Assembly: GCF_013307435.2 (NCBI RefSeq)
Contig: NZ_CP102845.1
Span: 2,737,001-2,801,000 of the forward strand
Reading direction: 5' to 3'
Origin: Microvirga terrae
GTDB taxonomy: Bacteria > Pseudomonadota > Alphaproteobacteria > Rhizobiales > Beijerinckiaceae
Length of the DNA: 64,000 bases
Below are positions 57,217 to 64,000 of this stretch, one piece after another; position 1 is the stretch's first letter, and each line of letters begins with the position of its first letter. The position numbers were made by a program, and so were the translations under genes. The notes beneath the pieces were generated by a model, which had not been told where the DNA came from, did no database searches, and worked only from the letters and a program-made list of their open reading frames with translations.

Positions 57217-58107
57217 TCAGCGCGCACGGGCGAAGAGCCCCTGTGGGCGGAGAACGAGAACGACGATCATCAGCGTGTAGATGACGAAGGCGCCTAGGCT
57301 CGGCACGTAGTACTTCCCGGCCACGTCGGCGATCCCGAGCAGCAGGGAGGCCAGGAAGGGACCGGTGATGCTCGTCGTCCCGCCGACGGTCACGACGATC
57401 AGGAAGTAGATCATGAACTTGAGCGGGAACGTGGGGTCGAGCCCCAGGATCTCGGCCCCGAGGGCGCCGCCCAGCCCCGCGAGGCCGGACCCCACCGCGA
57501 ATGTGGCGGCGAAGATCACGCTGACGTTGATGCCGAGCCCTCGCGCCACGCGGGGATCGTCCACGGCGGCCCTCAGGCGGCTGCCGAACCGGGTCCGGGT
57601 GAGAATGAATTGCAGGGTCACCACCAGAACGCCGCAGACCGCGATGATGAAGCTGCGGTAGAGGCCGACCTGGATCCCCAGGATCTCGACCCGCCCCTGC
57701 AGCCAGGTGGGGATGCGGATCATCTGCTGCTGCGATCCCATCGTGTAGTCGACGGCGGCCACCGCCATGAACACGAGGCCGATGGAGAACAACACCTGAT
57801 CGAGATGGCTGCGCGTGTAGAGCTGCTTGTAGAGGGTCCGTTCGAGCACGAGACCCGCGAGGGCCGGGACGAGGAAGGCCAGCGGCAGCGTCAGGAGGAA
57901 CGGAACCCCGTAGCGGTTCATCAGGACGGCCGTCACATAGCCGCCCGCCATGGCGAAGGCCCCGTGCGCCAGGTTGACGAAGTTCATCAGCCCCAGGGTC
58001 ACGGCAAGCCCGCAGGCCAGCACGAACAGCAGCATGCCGTAGGCCATACCGTCAAAGAGAATGGTCAGCACCGGTCTCTCCAGGAAACGTAACGCAGGCG
58101 CCGTCAT
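57217..58107 (-). CDS. livH: Branched-chain-type ABC transporter permease LivH
   Basis: Inner-membrane permease (296 aa). Family motifs: GLAVTLGLMNFVNLAHGAFA and VTVGGTTSITGPFLASLLLG near the end. It forms the channel with LivM. It starts 22 bp after livK within the same transcript. Confidence 0.91.
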   Translation of the reverse strand: MTAPALRFLERPVLTILFDGMAYGMLLFVLACGLAVTLGLMNFVNLAHGAFAMAGGYVTAVLMNRYGVPFLLTLPLAFLVPALAGLVLERTLYKQLYTRSHLDQVLFSIGLVFMAVAAVDYTMGSQQQMIRIPTWLQGRVEILGIQVGLYRSFIIAVCGVLVVTLQFILTRTRFGSRLRAAVDDPRVARGLGINVSVIFAATFAVGSGLAGLGGALGAEILGLDPTFPLKFMIYFLIVVTVGGTTSITGPFLASLLLGIADVAGKYYVPSLGAFVIYTLMIVVLVLRPQGLFARAR

Positions 58108-58129
58108 GCGACGGCGCCTGCCACTGCGA

Positions 58130-59293
58130 TCAGTTGGACTTGGCGGCTTTCACCGGGTCCTTGACGTTCGGGATCGTGGCGAACTCCACGTTGTAGAGCT
58201 CCCCGTCCTTCCGTTCGACCTTGCGCACGTAGATGTTCTGCACGATGTCGCGGGTCTGCGGATCGATGGAGACCGGGCCGCGCGGGCTCGTCCAGCTCAT
58301 GCCCTTCATGGCGTCGATCAGCGCCTGGCCTCCCTGGCCGCTGGTCTTCTTCAGGCCCTCATAGATCAGATGCATGCCGTCGTAGCCGCCCACCGCCATG
58401 AAGTTCGGCCGCATGCCGTTGTTGGCCTTCTTGAACGCCTCCACGAAGGCCTTGTTCTCCGGGCTGTCATGGGCTGCCGAGTAATGCTGGGTCGTGATCG
58501 CCCCGAGCGCCACGTCGCCCATGTTGTTGAGCAGGTCGTCGTCCGTCACGTCGCCGGGGCCGATCAGCCTGATCCCGCTCTTGTCGAGGCCGCGTTCCAC
58601 GAACTGCTTCATGAACTGCGCGCCGATGCCTGACGGCACGAATACGAACAGGGCGTCGGGCTTGGCGTCCGCCACCTTCTGCAGGAACGGCGAGAAGTCC
58701 GGGTTGGCCAGCGGCACCCGCAGGTTCTCCACCTGCCCGCCCTTGGCCGTGAAGGCTGTGGTGAACGCCTTCTCGGCGTCGATGCCCGGCCCGTAATCCG
58801 ACACGAGCGTCGCGACCTTCTTGATGCCGTTCTGGGCCGCCCAGTCGGCCATGGGCACGGTGGCCTGCGGCAGGGTGAAGCTGGTGCGCACGATGTAGGG
58901 CGAGGCCTCGGTGATGGTCGCCGTGGCGGCCGCCATCACGACGGCGGGCACCTTGGCCTGGGTGGCCAGAGGCGCCGGCGCGAGGGCGAGCGGCGTGAGG
59001 CCGAAGCCCGCCATGACGGCGATCTTATCGTTGACGATGAGTTCCTGGGCGAGGCGCTTGGTGACGTCGGCCGTGCCGGTGTCGTCCTTGACGATGAGCT
59101 GGATCTTCTTGCCCGCCACCGTGTCGCCGTTCTGCTGCATGTAGAGCTTCGCCGCCGCCTCGATCTGCCGGCCCGTCGACGCGAAGGGGCCGGTCATCGG
59201 CAGGATCAGGCCGATCTTCAGGGGCTCCTGGGCCAACGCGGCCCCGGTCAGGGCCAGGACGGCCGCGGCCCCTAGAAATGTCCGTCTCAACAT
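58130..59293 (-). CDS. Liv-type substrate-binding protein, copy 1
   Basis: Periplasmic binding protein (387 aa) of the type I fold (LivK/HAAT). The signal peptide MLRRTFLGAAAVLALTGAALAQ should be cleaved after AQ. The mature start EPLKIGLILPMTGPFASTGR is typical of receptors for aromatic and branched acids. It is nearly identical along large parts to the protein at 62304-63479, notably the last 130 residues and the region after the signal peptide. It lies first in the liv block, 31 bp after the gntR gene, and is expected to deliver substrate to LivHMGF. Confidence 0.93.
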   Translation of the reverse strand: MLRRTFLGAAAVLALTGAALAQEPLKIGLILPMTGPFASTGRQIEAAAKLYMQQNGDTVAGKKIQLIVKDDTGTADVTKRLAQELIVNDKIAVMAGFGLTPLALAPAPLATQAKVPAVVMAAATATITEASPYIVRTSFTLPQATVPMADWAAQNGIKKVATLVSDYGPGIDAEKAFTTAFTAKGGQVENLRVPLANPDFSPFLQKVADAKPDALFVFVPSGIGAQFMKQFVERGLDKSGIRLIGPGDVTDDDLLNNMGDVALGAITTQHYSAAHDSPENKAFVEAFKKANNGMRPNFMAVGGYDGMHLIYEGLKKTSGQGGQALIDAMKGMSWTSPRGPVSIDPQTRDIVQNIYVRKVERKDGELYNVEFATIPNVKDPVKAAKSN

Positions 59294-59324
59294 GTTTCCT
59301 CACTCCCTCTTCGGCTTTTCGCCA

Positions 59325-60080
59325 TTAGGCGCGGACGCGCCGTTTGATGAGCGCAGAACCCGGCACAAGGTCCATGTCCCTCTGGTTTGTCAGCGCTCTT
59401 TCCAGATTTCGGTGGGCGATGCGGGCATGCTCGCGCATGATCGCCTCGGCCCGGCTGCCCTCGCGCCGCTCGATGGCGGTCAGGACGCAGCGATGCTGGT
59501 CCTGGGCGACGGTCAGAATGTGATGCAGCTCCGGCGAGCGCGATTGAACGGGAACCAGCGCGCTCGCCGAGGCGAACGGCAGGGCGCTCGCCCGCTCGAT
59601 CTGACGTGCCAGGGGCGGAGAATCCGCCATGTCGATCAGGATCCGGTGAAAGCGGGCGTTGAGCTCGACATATTGCGACAGGTCGATCTCGAGCATGTCG
59701 CGACGGATGACCTCGTCGATGTCGTCGAGGCATGATGCGGCCTCGACGAGCTCGGAGCGGCCGACGCCGTGCTCGGCGGCGAGGCGTGCCGCCAGTCCTT
59801 CCAGCGTTCCGCGGATCTCGATGGAGATGAAGACTTCCTTCTCGGAGAAGGCTTTCACGGCGAAGCCGCCGGACGGGATCGCTTCCAGAAGCCCCTCTTC
59901 CTCGAGACGGACAAGGGCCATTCGGACCGGGGTGCGGGAGACGCCGAGGCGCTCGACCATCTGCAGCTCGGAGACACGCTCGCCCGGGTTCAGGGCTCCA
60001 CGAAGGACCAGTTCGCGCAGGGCAAGCTGTGCCTTCACGGTTTGGGAGAGGGAGCGGTCGCCGGGCTTCTCGATGCTCAT
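59325..60080 (-). CDS. GntR-family regulator, FCD (VanR) type
   Basis: A 251-aa regulator: N-terminal winged helix (ALRELVLRGALNPGERVSEL, MVERLGVSRTPVRMALVRLE) and a C-terminal all-helical FCD ligand-binding domain (about 100-230) with conserved Asp/His metal sites (EIDLSQYVELNARFHRILID, EHARIAHRNLE). It starts on the last base of the vanB stop (TGATG), so it is co-expressed with vanAB and likely autoregulated. Two TGTATACA sites upstream of vanA are the probable operators. The ligand should be a pathway substrate or product; the nearest known model is VanR, which responds to vanillate. Confidence 0.9.
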   Translation of the reverse strand: MSIEKPGDRSLSQTVKAQLALRELVLRGALNPGERVSELQMVERLGVSRTPVRMALVRLEEEGLLEAIPSGGFAVKAFSEKEVFISIEIRGTLEGLAARLAAEHGVGRSELVEAASCLDDIDEVIRRDMLEIDLSQYVELNARFHRILIDMADSPPLARQIERASALPFASASALVPVQSRSPELHHILTVAQDQHRCVLTAIERREGSRAEAIMREHARIAHRNLERALTNQRDMDLVPGSALIKRRVRA

Positions 60081-61054
60081 CAGGCCGCCCTGTCCGCCGT
60101 GTCGATGGTGATGCTGCCCCCTGCGACCCGCGACACGCAGGTGCAGAGTTTGGCGTTGGCAGCCTTCTCCTCGTCGCTGAAGAAGACGTCGCGATGATCG
60201 ACGATGCCGTCCACCTCCAGGATGGAGAGCGCGCAGAGGCCGCATTCGCCGCGCCGGCAATCCGAGATCATGGCGACTCCGGCCGTTTCGAGGGCGTCGA
60301 GCATGGTCTGGTTCTGCGGCACGTCGACCACGAGGTCGAGCCGGGGAATGCAGACCTTGAAGGGCTGAGAGGCAAAGCGCCCGCTGTTGCCGAAAGTTTC
60401 GAACCGGAGCTGGTCGACCGGGCGGCCGCTCTGCTGCCAGGCGCGCTTGGCCGCCTCCAGCAGGCCGATCGGCCCGCAGACGTAAAGCTCGCCGCCGGGC
60501 GCGAGCCGGGCGATCTCGGAATCGAGATCCACCCTGCCCCCGTCCGCGTCGACGAACATCTGCAGCCGCTCGCCGACCCGCTCGCGCAGCTCGTCGGCAA
60601 GGGCCGCATCCTCCCGCCGCCGGCAGGCGTAGAGCACCCGGAAATCCGCATCGATCTCCGCCAGCGCCATCGCCATGGTGAAGATCGGCGTGATCCCGAT
60701 GCCTCCGGCGAGGAGCAGGTATTCCGGTCGTCCCCGGCCGAGATCGAAGTGATTGCCCGGGGTCGAGATGGTGAGCTGGGCCCCCGGCTTGAGACCCCAC
60801 ATGTAGGCGGAGCCGCCCCGGCTGTCGCCGAGGAGCTTCACGGCGATCCTGTAGAGGCCGTCGGAACAGGGGCCCACGATCGAGTAGGACCGCACGTCCG
60901 GCCTCTCGCCGATCTGCACATTCACGTTGATGTGGCTGCCGGGCGTCGGGGCGACGAAGTCTCCCGAGGGCTCGATCTCGAAGAGCCGGATGTCCGGGGA
61001 GAGATCCCGGGTCCGGAGCAGCTTCGCGGCCCGCCATTCGATTTGTTCGGCCAT
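60080..61054 (-). CDS. VanB-like oxygenase reductase (PDR family)
   Basis: Reductase component (324 aa). The flavin-binding domain has RSYSIVGPC and GRGGSAYMWGLKPG-like segments, then the NAD-binding domain (LLAGGIGITPIFTMAMAL). The C-terminal plant-type [2Fe-2S] ferredoxin has Cys in DCRRGECGLC and LCTCVSRV (CX4CX2C...C). This order (flavin, NAD, ferredoxin) is that of vanillate demethylase VanB and phthalate dioxygenase reductase. It passes electrons from NAD(P)H to the VanA-like oxygenase 8 bp upstream. The flavin is probably FMN. Confidence 0.9.
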   Translation of the reverse strand: MAEQIEWRAAKLLRTRDLSPDIRLFEIEPSGDFVAPTPGSHINVNVQIGERPDVRSYSIVGPCSDGLYRIAVKLLGDSRGGSAYMWGLKPGAQLTISTPGNHFDLGRGRPEYLLLAGGIGITPIFTMAMALAEIDADFRVLYACRRREDAALADELRERVGERLQMFVDADGGRVDLDSEIARLAPGGELYVCGPIGLLEAAKRAWQQSGRPVDQLRFETFGNSGRFASQPFKVCIPRLDLVVDVPQNQTMLDALETAGVAMISDCRRGECGLCALSILEVDGIVDHRDVFFSDEEKAANAKLCTCVSRVAGGSITIDTADRAA

Positions 61055-61062
61055 GGTCGACC

Positions 61063-62145
61063 CTACTCGGCCGCCTGGCTCGGCACGTGCGGTTGCGGGC
61101 CGTATTCGTCGTCCAGCATCCGGTCGATCAGCTTGCGCGCCCACAGGGCGCCCGCGTCGATGTTGAGGTTGTAGAACGGCATCCTGGGATTCCGGTCGAT
61201 GGCGACCTGCTGCGCCTCGAGGACCACGTGGTCCTGGTCGTAGACGCCCTTGCCCTCGTTGACATGGGCCTTGTTGATGTCCCGAGTCAGCTGCTCGTCA
61301 TCCGTCCGGAAGGTTCTGACGAAGTTCCAGAAATAGTGGCAGGAGCCGTCCTTCTCCGGCGTGATGGCGGCCAGGAAGGCGCCGTTGACGCCCTGTGAGC
61401 GGTCGCCCTGCGGGGCGCCTGTTCCGGTCACGGCGACGCCCACGTCGCCGACGACCGTGGACGGCGCCTGGAAATAGATGATCTGCCACCGGTCCACATG
61501 CGCGCCGGGACGATTGAGCTGCCGGGCCCAGAACGGCGGCGGCTCGATGTTGATCATCCAGCGCGTCACGGTGGCCGTGTGGTCCGTATGCGTGACGTCG
61601 AAGGGCGCGCTGGTGATCGCCTCGTCGCCGATGCTGCCCGCATGCACGTAGGTCTCGTGCGTCAGGTCCATGAGGTTGTCGATCACGAGGCGGTAGTCGC
61701 ATTTCAAGCTGTAGAAGGTGCCGCCCTCGCCGACCCAGTCGGTGCCGTCGTTCCAATGGAAGTCCGGGATCTTGGCCGGATCCGCCAGTGCGGGATCGCC
61801 CGGCCAGATCCACACGAGGCGATGCCGCTCGGCCACGGGATAGGAGCGCACGCAGGCCGACGGGTTGATGGTCTTCTGCGCCGGCATGTAGGTGCACCGG
61901 CCGGCGGAATTGAACACGAGGCCGTGATAGCCGCAGATCACCTGGTCGCCTTCGAGGCGACCCATCGAGAGCGGCAGCAGGCGGTGCCAGCAGGCATCCT
62001 CGAGGGCGGAGACCTGGCCGTCCGTGCGTCGGTAGAGAACGACATCCTTGTCGCAGATCGTCCGGGCCGCGAGCTCGTGCCTGATCTCATGGCTCCAGGC
62101 TGCGGCGTACCAGGCATTGAGGGGATAAGCCTTGGCGTGCGTCAT
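61063..62145 (-). CDS. VanA-like Rieske non-heme iron oxygenase (aromatic O-demethylase/hydroxylase)
   Basis: Oxygenase component (360 aa). The Rieske domain is at about 40-95 (CWHRLLPLSMGRLEGDQVIC, GYHGLVF: CxH...CxxH). The catalytic domain keeps the iron ligands in NLMDLTHETYVHAGSIG (two His) and a later Asp. Length (about 350) and pairing with a VanB-type reductase fit monomeric-type oxygenases such as VanA (vanillate to protocatechuate) and dicamba monooxygenase. The exact substrate is not readable. First gene of the operon; the TGTATACA sites lie 20 and 107 bases upstream of its ATG. Confidence 0.88.
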   Translation of the reverse strand: MTHAKAYPLNAWYAAAWSHEIRHELAARTICDKDVVLYRRTDGQVSALEDACWHRLLPLSMGRLEGDQVICGYHGLVFNSAGRCTYMPAQKTINPSACVRSYPVAERHRLVWIWPGDPALADPAKIPDFHWNDGTDWVGEGGTFYSLKCDYRLVIDNLMDLTHETYVHAGSIGDEAITSAPFDVTHTDHTATVTRWMINIEPPPFWARQLNRPGAHVDRWQIIYFQAPSTVVGDVGVAVTGTGAPQGDRSQGVNGAFLAAITPEKDGSCHYFWNFVRTFRTDDEQLTRDINKAHVNEGKGVYDQDHVVLEAQQVAIDRNPRMPFYNLNIDAGALWARKLIDRMLDDEYGPQPHVPSQAAE

Positions 62146-62164
62146 CTGTTTTCTCCCTGAACAG

Positions 62165-62176
62165 ACTGTATACAGT
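62165..62176. promoter_or_regulatory. Operator-like palindrome 1, upstream of vanA
   Basis: Perfect 12-bp palindrome ACTGTATACAGT, 20-31 bases before the vanA ATG. It matches the GntR/FCD-type operator class (TGTATACA core). Its position is consistent with repression by the regulator encoded two genes downstream. Confidence 0.7.
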
Positions 62177-62251
62177 TGAGGACCGACAACAACTATACTT
62201 GCGGCTAATACGGGCTTTTGCGGTGCAAAATCAGTCAGGATGATCCGGGTC

Positions 62252-62259
62252 TGTATACA
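62252..62259. promoter_or_regulatory. Operator-like palindrome 2, upstream of vanA
   Basis: Second TGTATACA core, about 85 bp from the first (roughly eight helical turns, centre to centre), in the gap between vanA and the second binding-protein gene. Two sites on the same face of the helix would allow looping. No convincing -35/-10 pair was found between them. Confidence 0.6.
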
Positions 62260-62303
62260 AGAAAAAGCGCCATCGCGAGATGGCGCTTTCGGCAGGCGTG
62301 ATT

Positions 62304-63479
62304 TCAGTTGGACTTGGCGGCTTTCACCGGATCCTTGACGTTCGGGATCGTGGCGAACTCCACGTTGTAGAGCTCCCCGTCCTTCCGTTCGACCTTGCGG
62401 ATATAGACGTTCTGCACGATGTCGCGGGTCTGCGGGTCGATGGAGACCGGGCCGCGCGGGCTCGTCCAGCTCATGCCCTTCATGGCGTCGATCAGCGCCT
62501 GACCGCCCGTACCATTGGTCTTCTTCAGGCCTTCGTAGATGAGATGCATGCCGTCATAGCCGCCCACCGCCATGAAGTTCGGCCGCATGCCGTTGTTGGC
62601 CTTCTTGAACGCTTCCACGAATGCCTTGTTCTCGGGGCTGTCATGGGCCGCCGAGTAATGGTGCGCGGTGACGGCCCCCAGAGCGACGTCGCCGATATTG
62701 TTCAGAAGATCGTCGTCCGTGACGCTGCCTTCCGCCAGGAACCGGATGCCGCTCTTGTCGAGGCCCCTCTCGACGAACTGCTTCATGAACTGCGCGCCGA
62801 CCCCGGAGGGCACGAAGGCCAGGAGGGCATCGGGCTTGGCGTCGGCAACCTTCTGCAGGAAGGGCGAGAAGTCCGGGTTGGCCAGCGGCACGCGCAGGTT
62901 CTCCACCTGTCCACCCGCCTTGGTGAAGGTTTCCGTGAAGGCCTTCTCCACATCGATGCCGGGACCGTAATCCGACACGATGGTGACCACCCGCTTGAGG
63001 CCTTCCTTCGCGGCCCATTCGGCGAGCGGCACGGTCACCTGCGCGGCCGTGAAGCTCGATCGTACGATGTAGGGCGACTGCTCTGGAATGATCGAGGTGG
63101 CGGCCGCCATCACCACCTCGGGCACCTTGGCCTGAGTGGCCAGCGGCGCGGTCGCAAGCGCCAGCGGCGTCAGCCCGAAGCCTGCGAGCACCGTCACCTT
63201 GTCCTGAACGATCAGCTCCTGCGCCAAGCGCTTGGTGACGTCGGCCGTGCCGGTGTCGTCCTTGACGATGAGCTGGATCTTCTTGCCCGCCACCGTGTCG
63301 CCGTTCTGCTGCATGTAGAGCTTCGCGGCCGCCTCGATCTGCCGGCCCGTCGACGCGAAGGGGCCGGTCATCGGCAGGATCAGGCCGATCTTCAAGCTCT
63401 CCTGGGCCGACGCAGCCCCGCTCAGGGCCAGCAGGGCGGCCGCGGCGCTGGCGGCGCTGATGAAAGTCCGTCGTAACAT
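62304..63479 (-). CDS. Liv-type substrate-binding protein, copy 2
   Basis: Periplasmic binding protein (391 aa), close paralogue of the protein at 58130-59293. Signal peptide MLRRTFISAASAAAALLALS, cleaved near GAASAQ, and mature start ESLKIGLILPMTGPFASTGR. The last about 130 residues and the block around PMTGPFASTGRQIEAAAKLY are almost the same. Differences cluster in the middle (about 110-250). It lies upstream of the vanA promoter with no transporter of its own; it may share LivHMGF or extend the substrate range. GGGAGGAAG precedes the ATG at 63479. Confidence 0.92.
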   Translation of the reverse strand: MLRRTFISAASAAAALLALSGAASAQESLKIGLILPMTGPFASTGRQIEAAAKLYMQQNGDTVAGKKIQLIVKDDTGTADVTKRLAQELIVQDKVTVLAGFGLTPLALATAPLATQAKVPEVVMAAATSIIPEQSPYIVRSSFTAAQVTVPLAEWAAKEGLKRVVTIVSDYGPGIDVEKAFTETFTKAGGQVENLRVPLANPDFSPFLQKVADAKPDALLAFVPSGVGAQFMKQFVERGLDKSGIRFLAEGSVTDDDLLNNIGDVALGAVTAHHYSAAHDSPENKAFVEAFKKANNGMRPNFMAVGGYDGMHLIYEGLKKTNGTGGQALIDAMKGMSWTSPRGPVSIDPQTRDIVQNVYIRKVERKDGELYNVEFATIPNVKDPVKAAKSN

Positions 63480-63578
63480 CTGTGCTTCCTCCCGTTGCAA
63501 TCTCCCCGGTATCCCCGTCGGGCACTTGTCGGCCTCTTGCAGGAACCCGGGATGGTGGTCATGTCCGCGATCCCGCGG

Positions 63579-64000
63579 CTATTCAGGCTTGATCCCGGCG
63601 CGTTTCACGAGATCGCCCCAGCGCGCCATCTCACTGGCGATATGACGGCGAAACTCGTCCGGCGTCGTGGTCCAAACCTCGGCGCCTTCGAGCGACAGGC
63701 GCTCGGCGATCTCCGGCGCGCCCATGGCGGCCCTGATCTCGGCGTTGAGGCGATCGACGATGGGCTTCGTCGTGCCGGCCGGCACGAGGATCCCGTACCA
63801 CTGGGACGCTTCGAAACCGGGAAATCCCAATTCCGCAACGGTCGGCACGGTGGGGGCGGCCTCGAGGCGCGACAGGCCGGACACGGCGAGAGCCCGCATC
63901 GTGCCGCCTTCCACGTGCTGAACCAGGTTCGGCGCGCCGGTGAACATGACCTGCACCCGTCCGCCGAGCAGATCCGTCACCGCCGGGGCCGTGCCGCGAT
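63579..64000 (-). CDS. TctC/Bug-type periplasmic binding protein, 5' part outside the window
   Basis: C-terminal 140 residues of a tripartite tricarboxylate transporter receptor (Bug family). The family segment TDLLGGRVQVMFTGAPNLVQ, RALAVSGLSRLEAAPTVPTV and the typical EASQWYGILVPAGTTKPIVD are present. The reading frame continues to the window edge (GTAPAVTDLL before the first GTG), so the gene is truncated by the window, not broken. Whether TctAB genes are near cannot be seen. These receptors bind carboxylic acids, including aromatic acids such as terephthalate. Confidence 0.85.
   Translation of the reverse strand, partial: RGTAPAVTDLLGGRVQVMFTGAPNLVQHVEGGTMRALAVSGLSRLEAAPTVPTVAELGFPGFEASQWYGILVPAGTTKPIVDRLNAEIRAAMGAPEIAERLSLEGAEVWTTTPDEFRRHIASEMARWGDLVKRAGIKPE

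Noticed and set aside
63579..64000. Truncated TctC-like gene as a pseudogene
   Set aside because: The frame is open to the window edge; the truncation comes from the window boundary.

Overview
The window looks like chromosome from a high-GC alphaproteobacterium of the Hyphomicrobiales (Rhizobiales). I suspect a Methylobacteriaceae-type organism such as Microvirga, but that genus is inference. The signs are the pdhA-pdhB-DUF5076-pdhC-lpdA cluster with a lipoyl domain fused to E1 beta, the ispDF fusion, dusB-ntrBC-ntrYX-hfq-hflX-mazG in one run, the metG-holB-tmk-dacA-rlpA block, and short GC-rich palindromic repeats between genes.

Layout. 1-6.4 kb: pyruvate dehydrogenase operon, with a tautomerase before lpdA. 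6.5-11.2 kb: dctA, a DMT exporter divergent from a MocR-type regulator, a small membrane protein and a GFA protein. 11.2-12.2 kb: a non-coding stretch with several palindromic repeats, a near-consensus sigma70 promoter and a possible structured RNA. 12.2-14.2 kb: lipA, a P-loop NTPase and a COQ10/RatA protein. 14.2-15.9 kb: cinA-like amidohydrolase and ispDF on the minus strand. 16-25.2 kb: dusB, NtrBC, NtrYX, hfq and hflX, the nitrogen and post-transcriptional control block. 25.2-28.2 kb: mazG, OsmC, a deacetylase-family hydrolase and a small unknown. 28.3-37.1 kb, minus strand: MBL hydrolase, tatD, a GH1-like glycosidase, metG, holB, tmk, dacA and rlpA, followed by tRNA-Ser(UGA).

37.7-52.2 kb is the most striking accessory locus. 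It is a tight minus-strand operon of two different ABC exporter halves, an HlyD-type adaptor and a 3060-residue protein made of 23 cadherin/Ig-like repeat units. It reads as a dedicated type I secretion system for a giant surface or released adhesin. The cargo has no RTX repeats that I can see. Both ATPases have degraded signature motifs, and one also departs from consensus in Walker A and Walker B.

52.5-62.1 kb is an unbroken ten-gene minus-strand catabolic operon: a vanA-like Rieske oxygenase, a vanB-like reductase, a GntR/FCD regulator, a complete Liv-type ABC uptake system, a MetE-like methyltransferase and an extradiol dioxygenase. Two TGTATACA operator-like sites lie upstream of vanA. 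The operon probably imports, demethylates or hydroxylates, and ring-cleaves a (methoxy)aromatic acid. Beyond it are a second, nearly duplicate Liv-type binding protein and the truncated end of a TctC/Bug-type binding protein that runs off the window.
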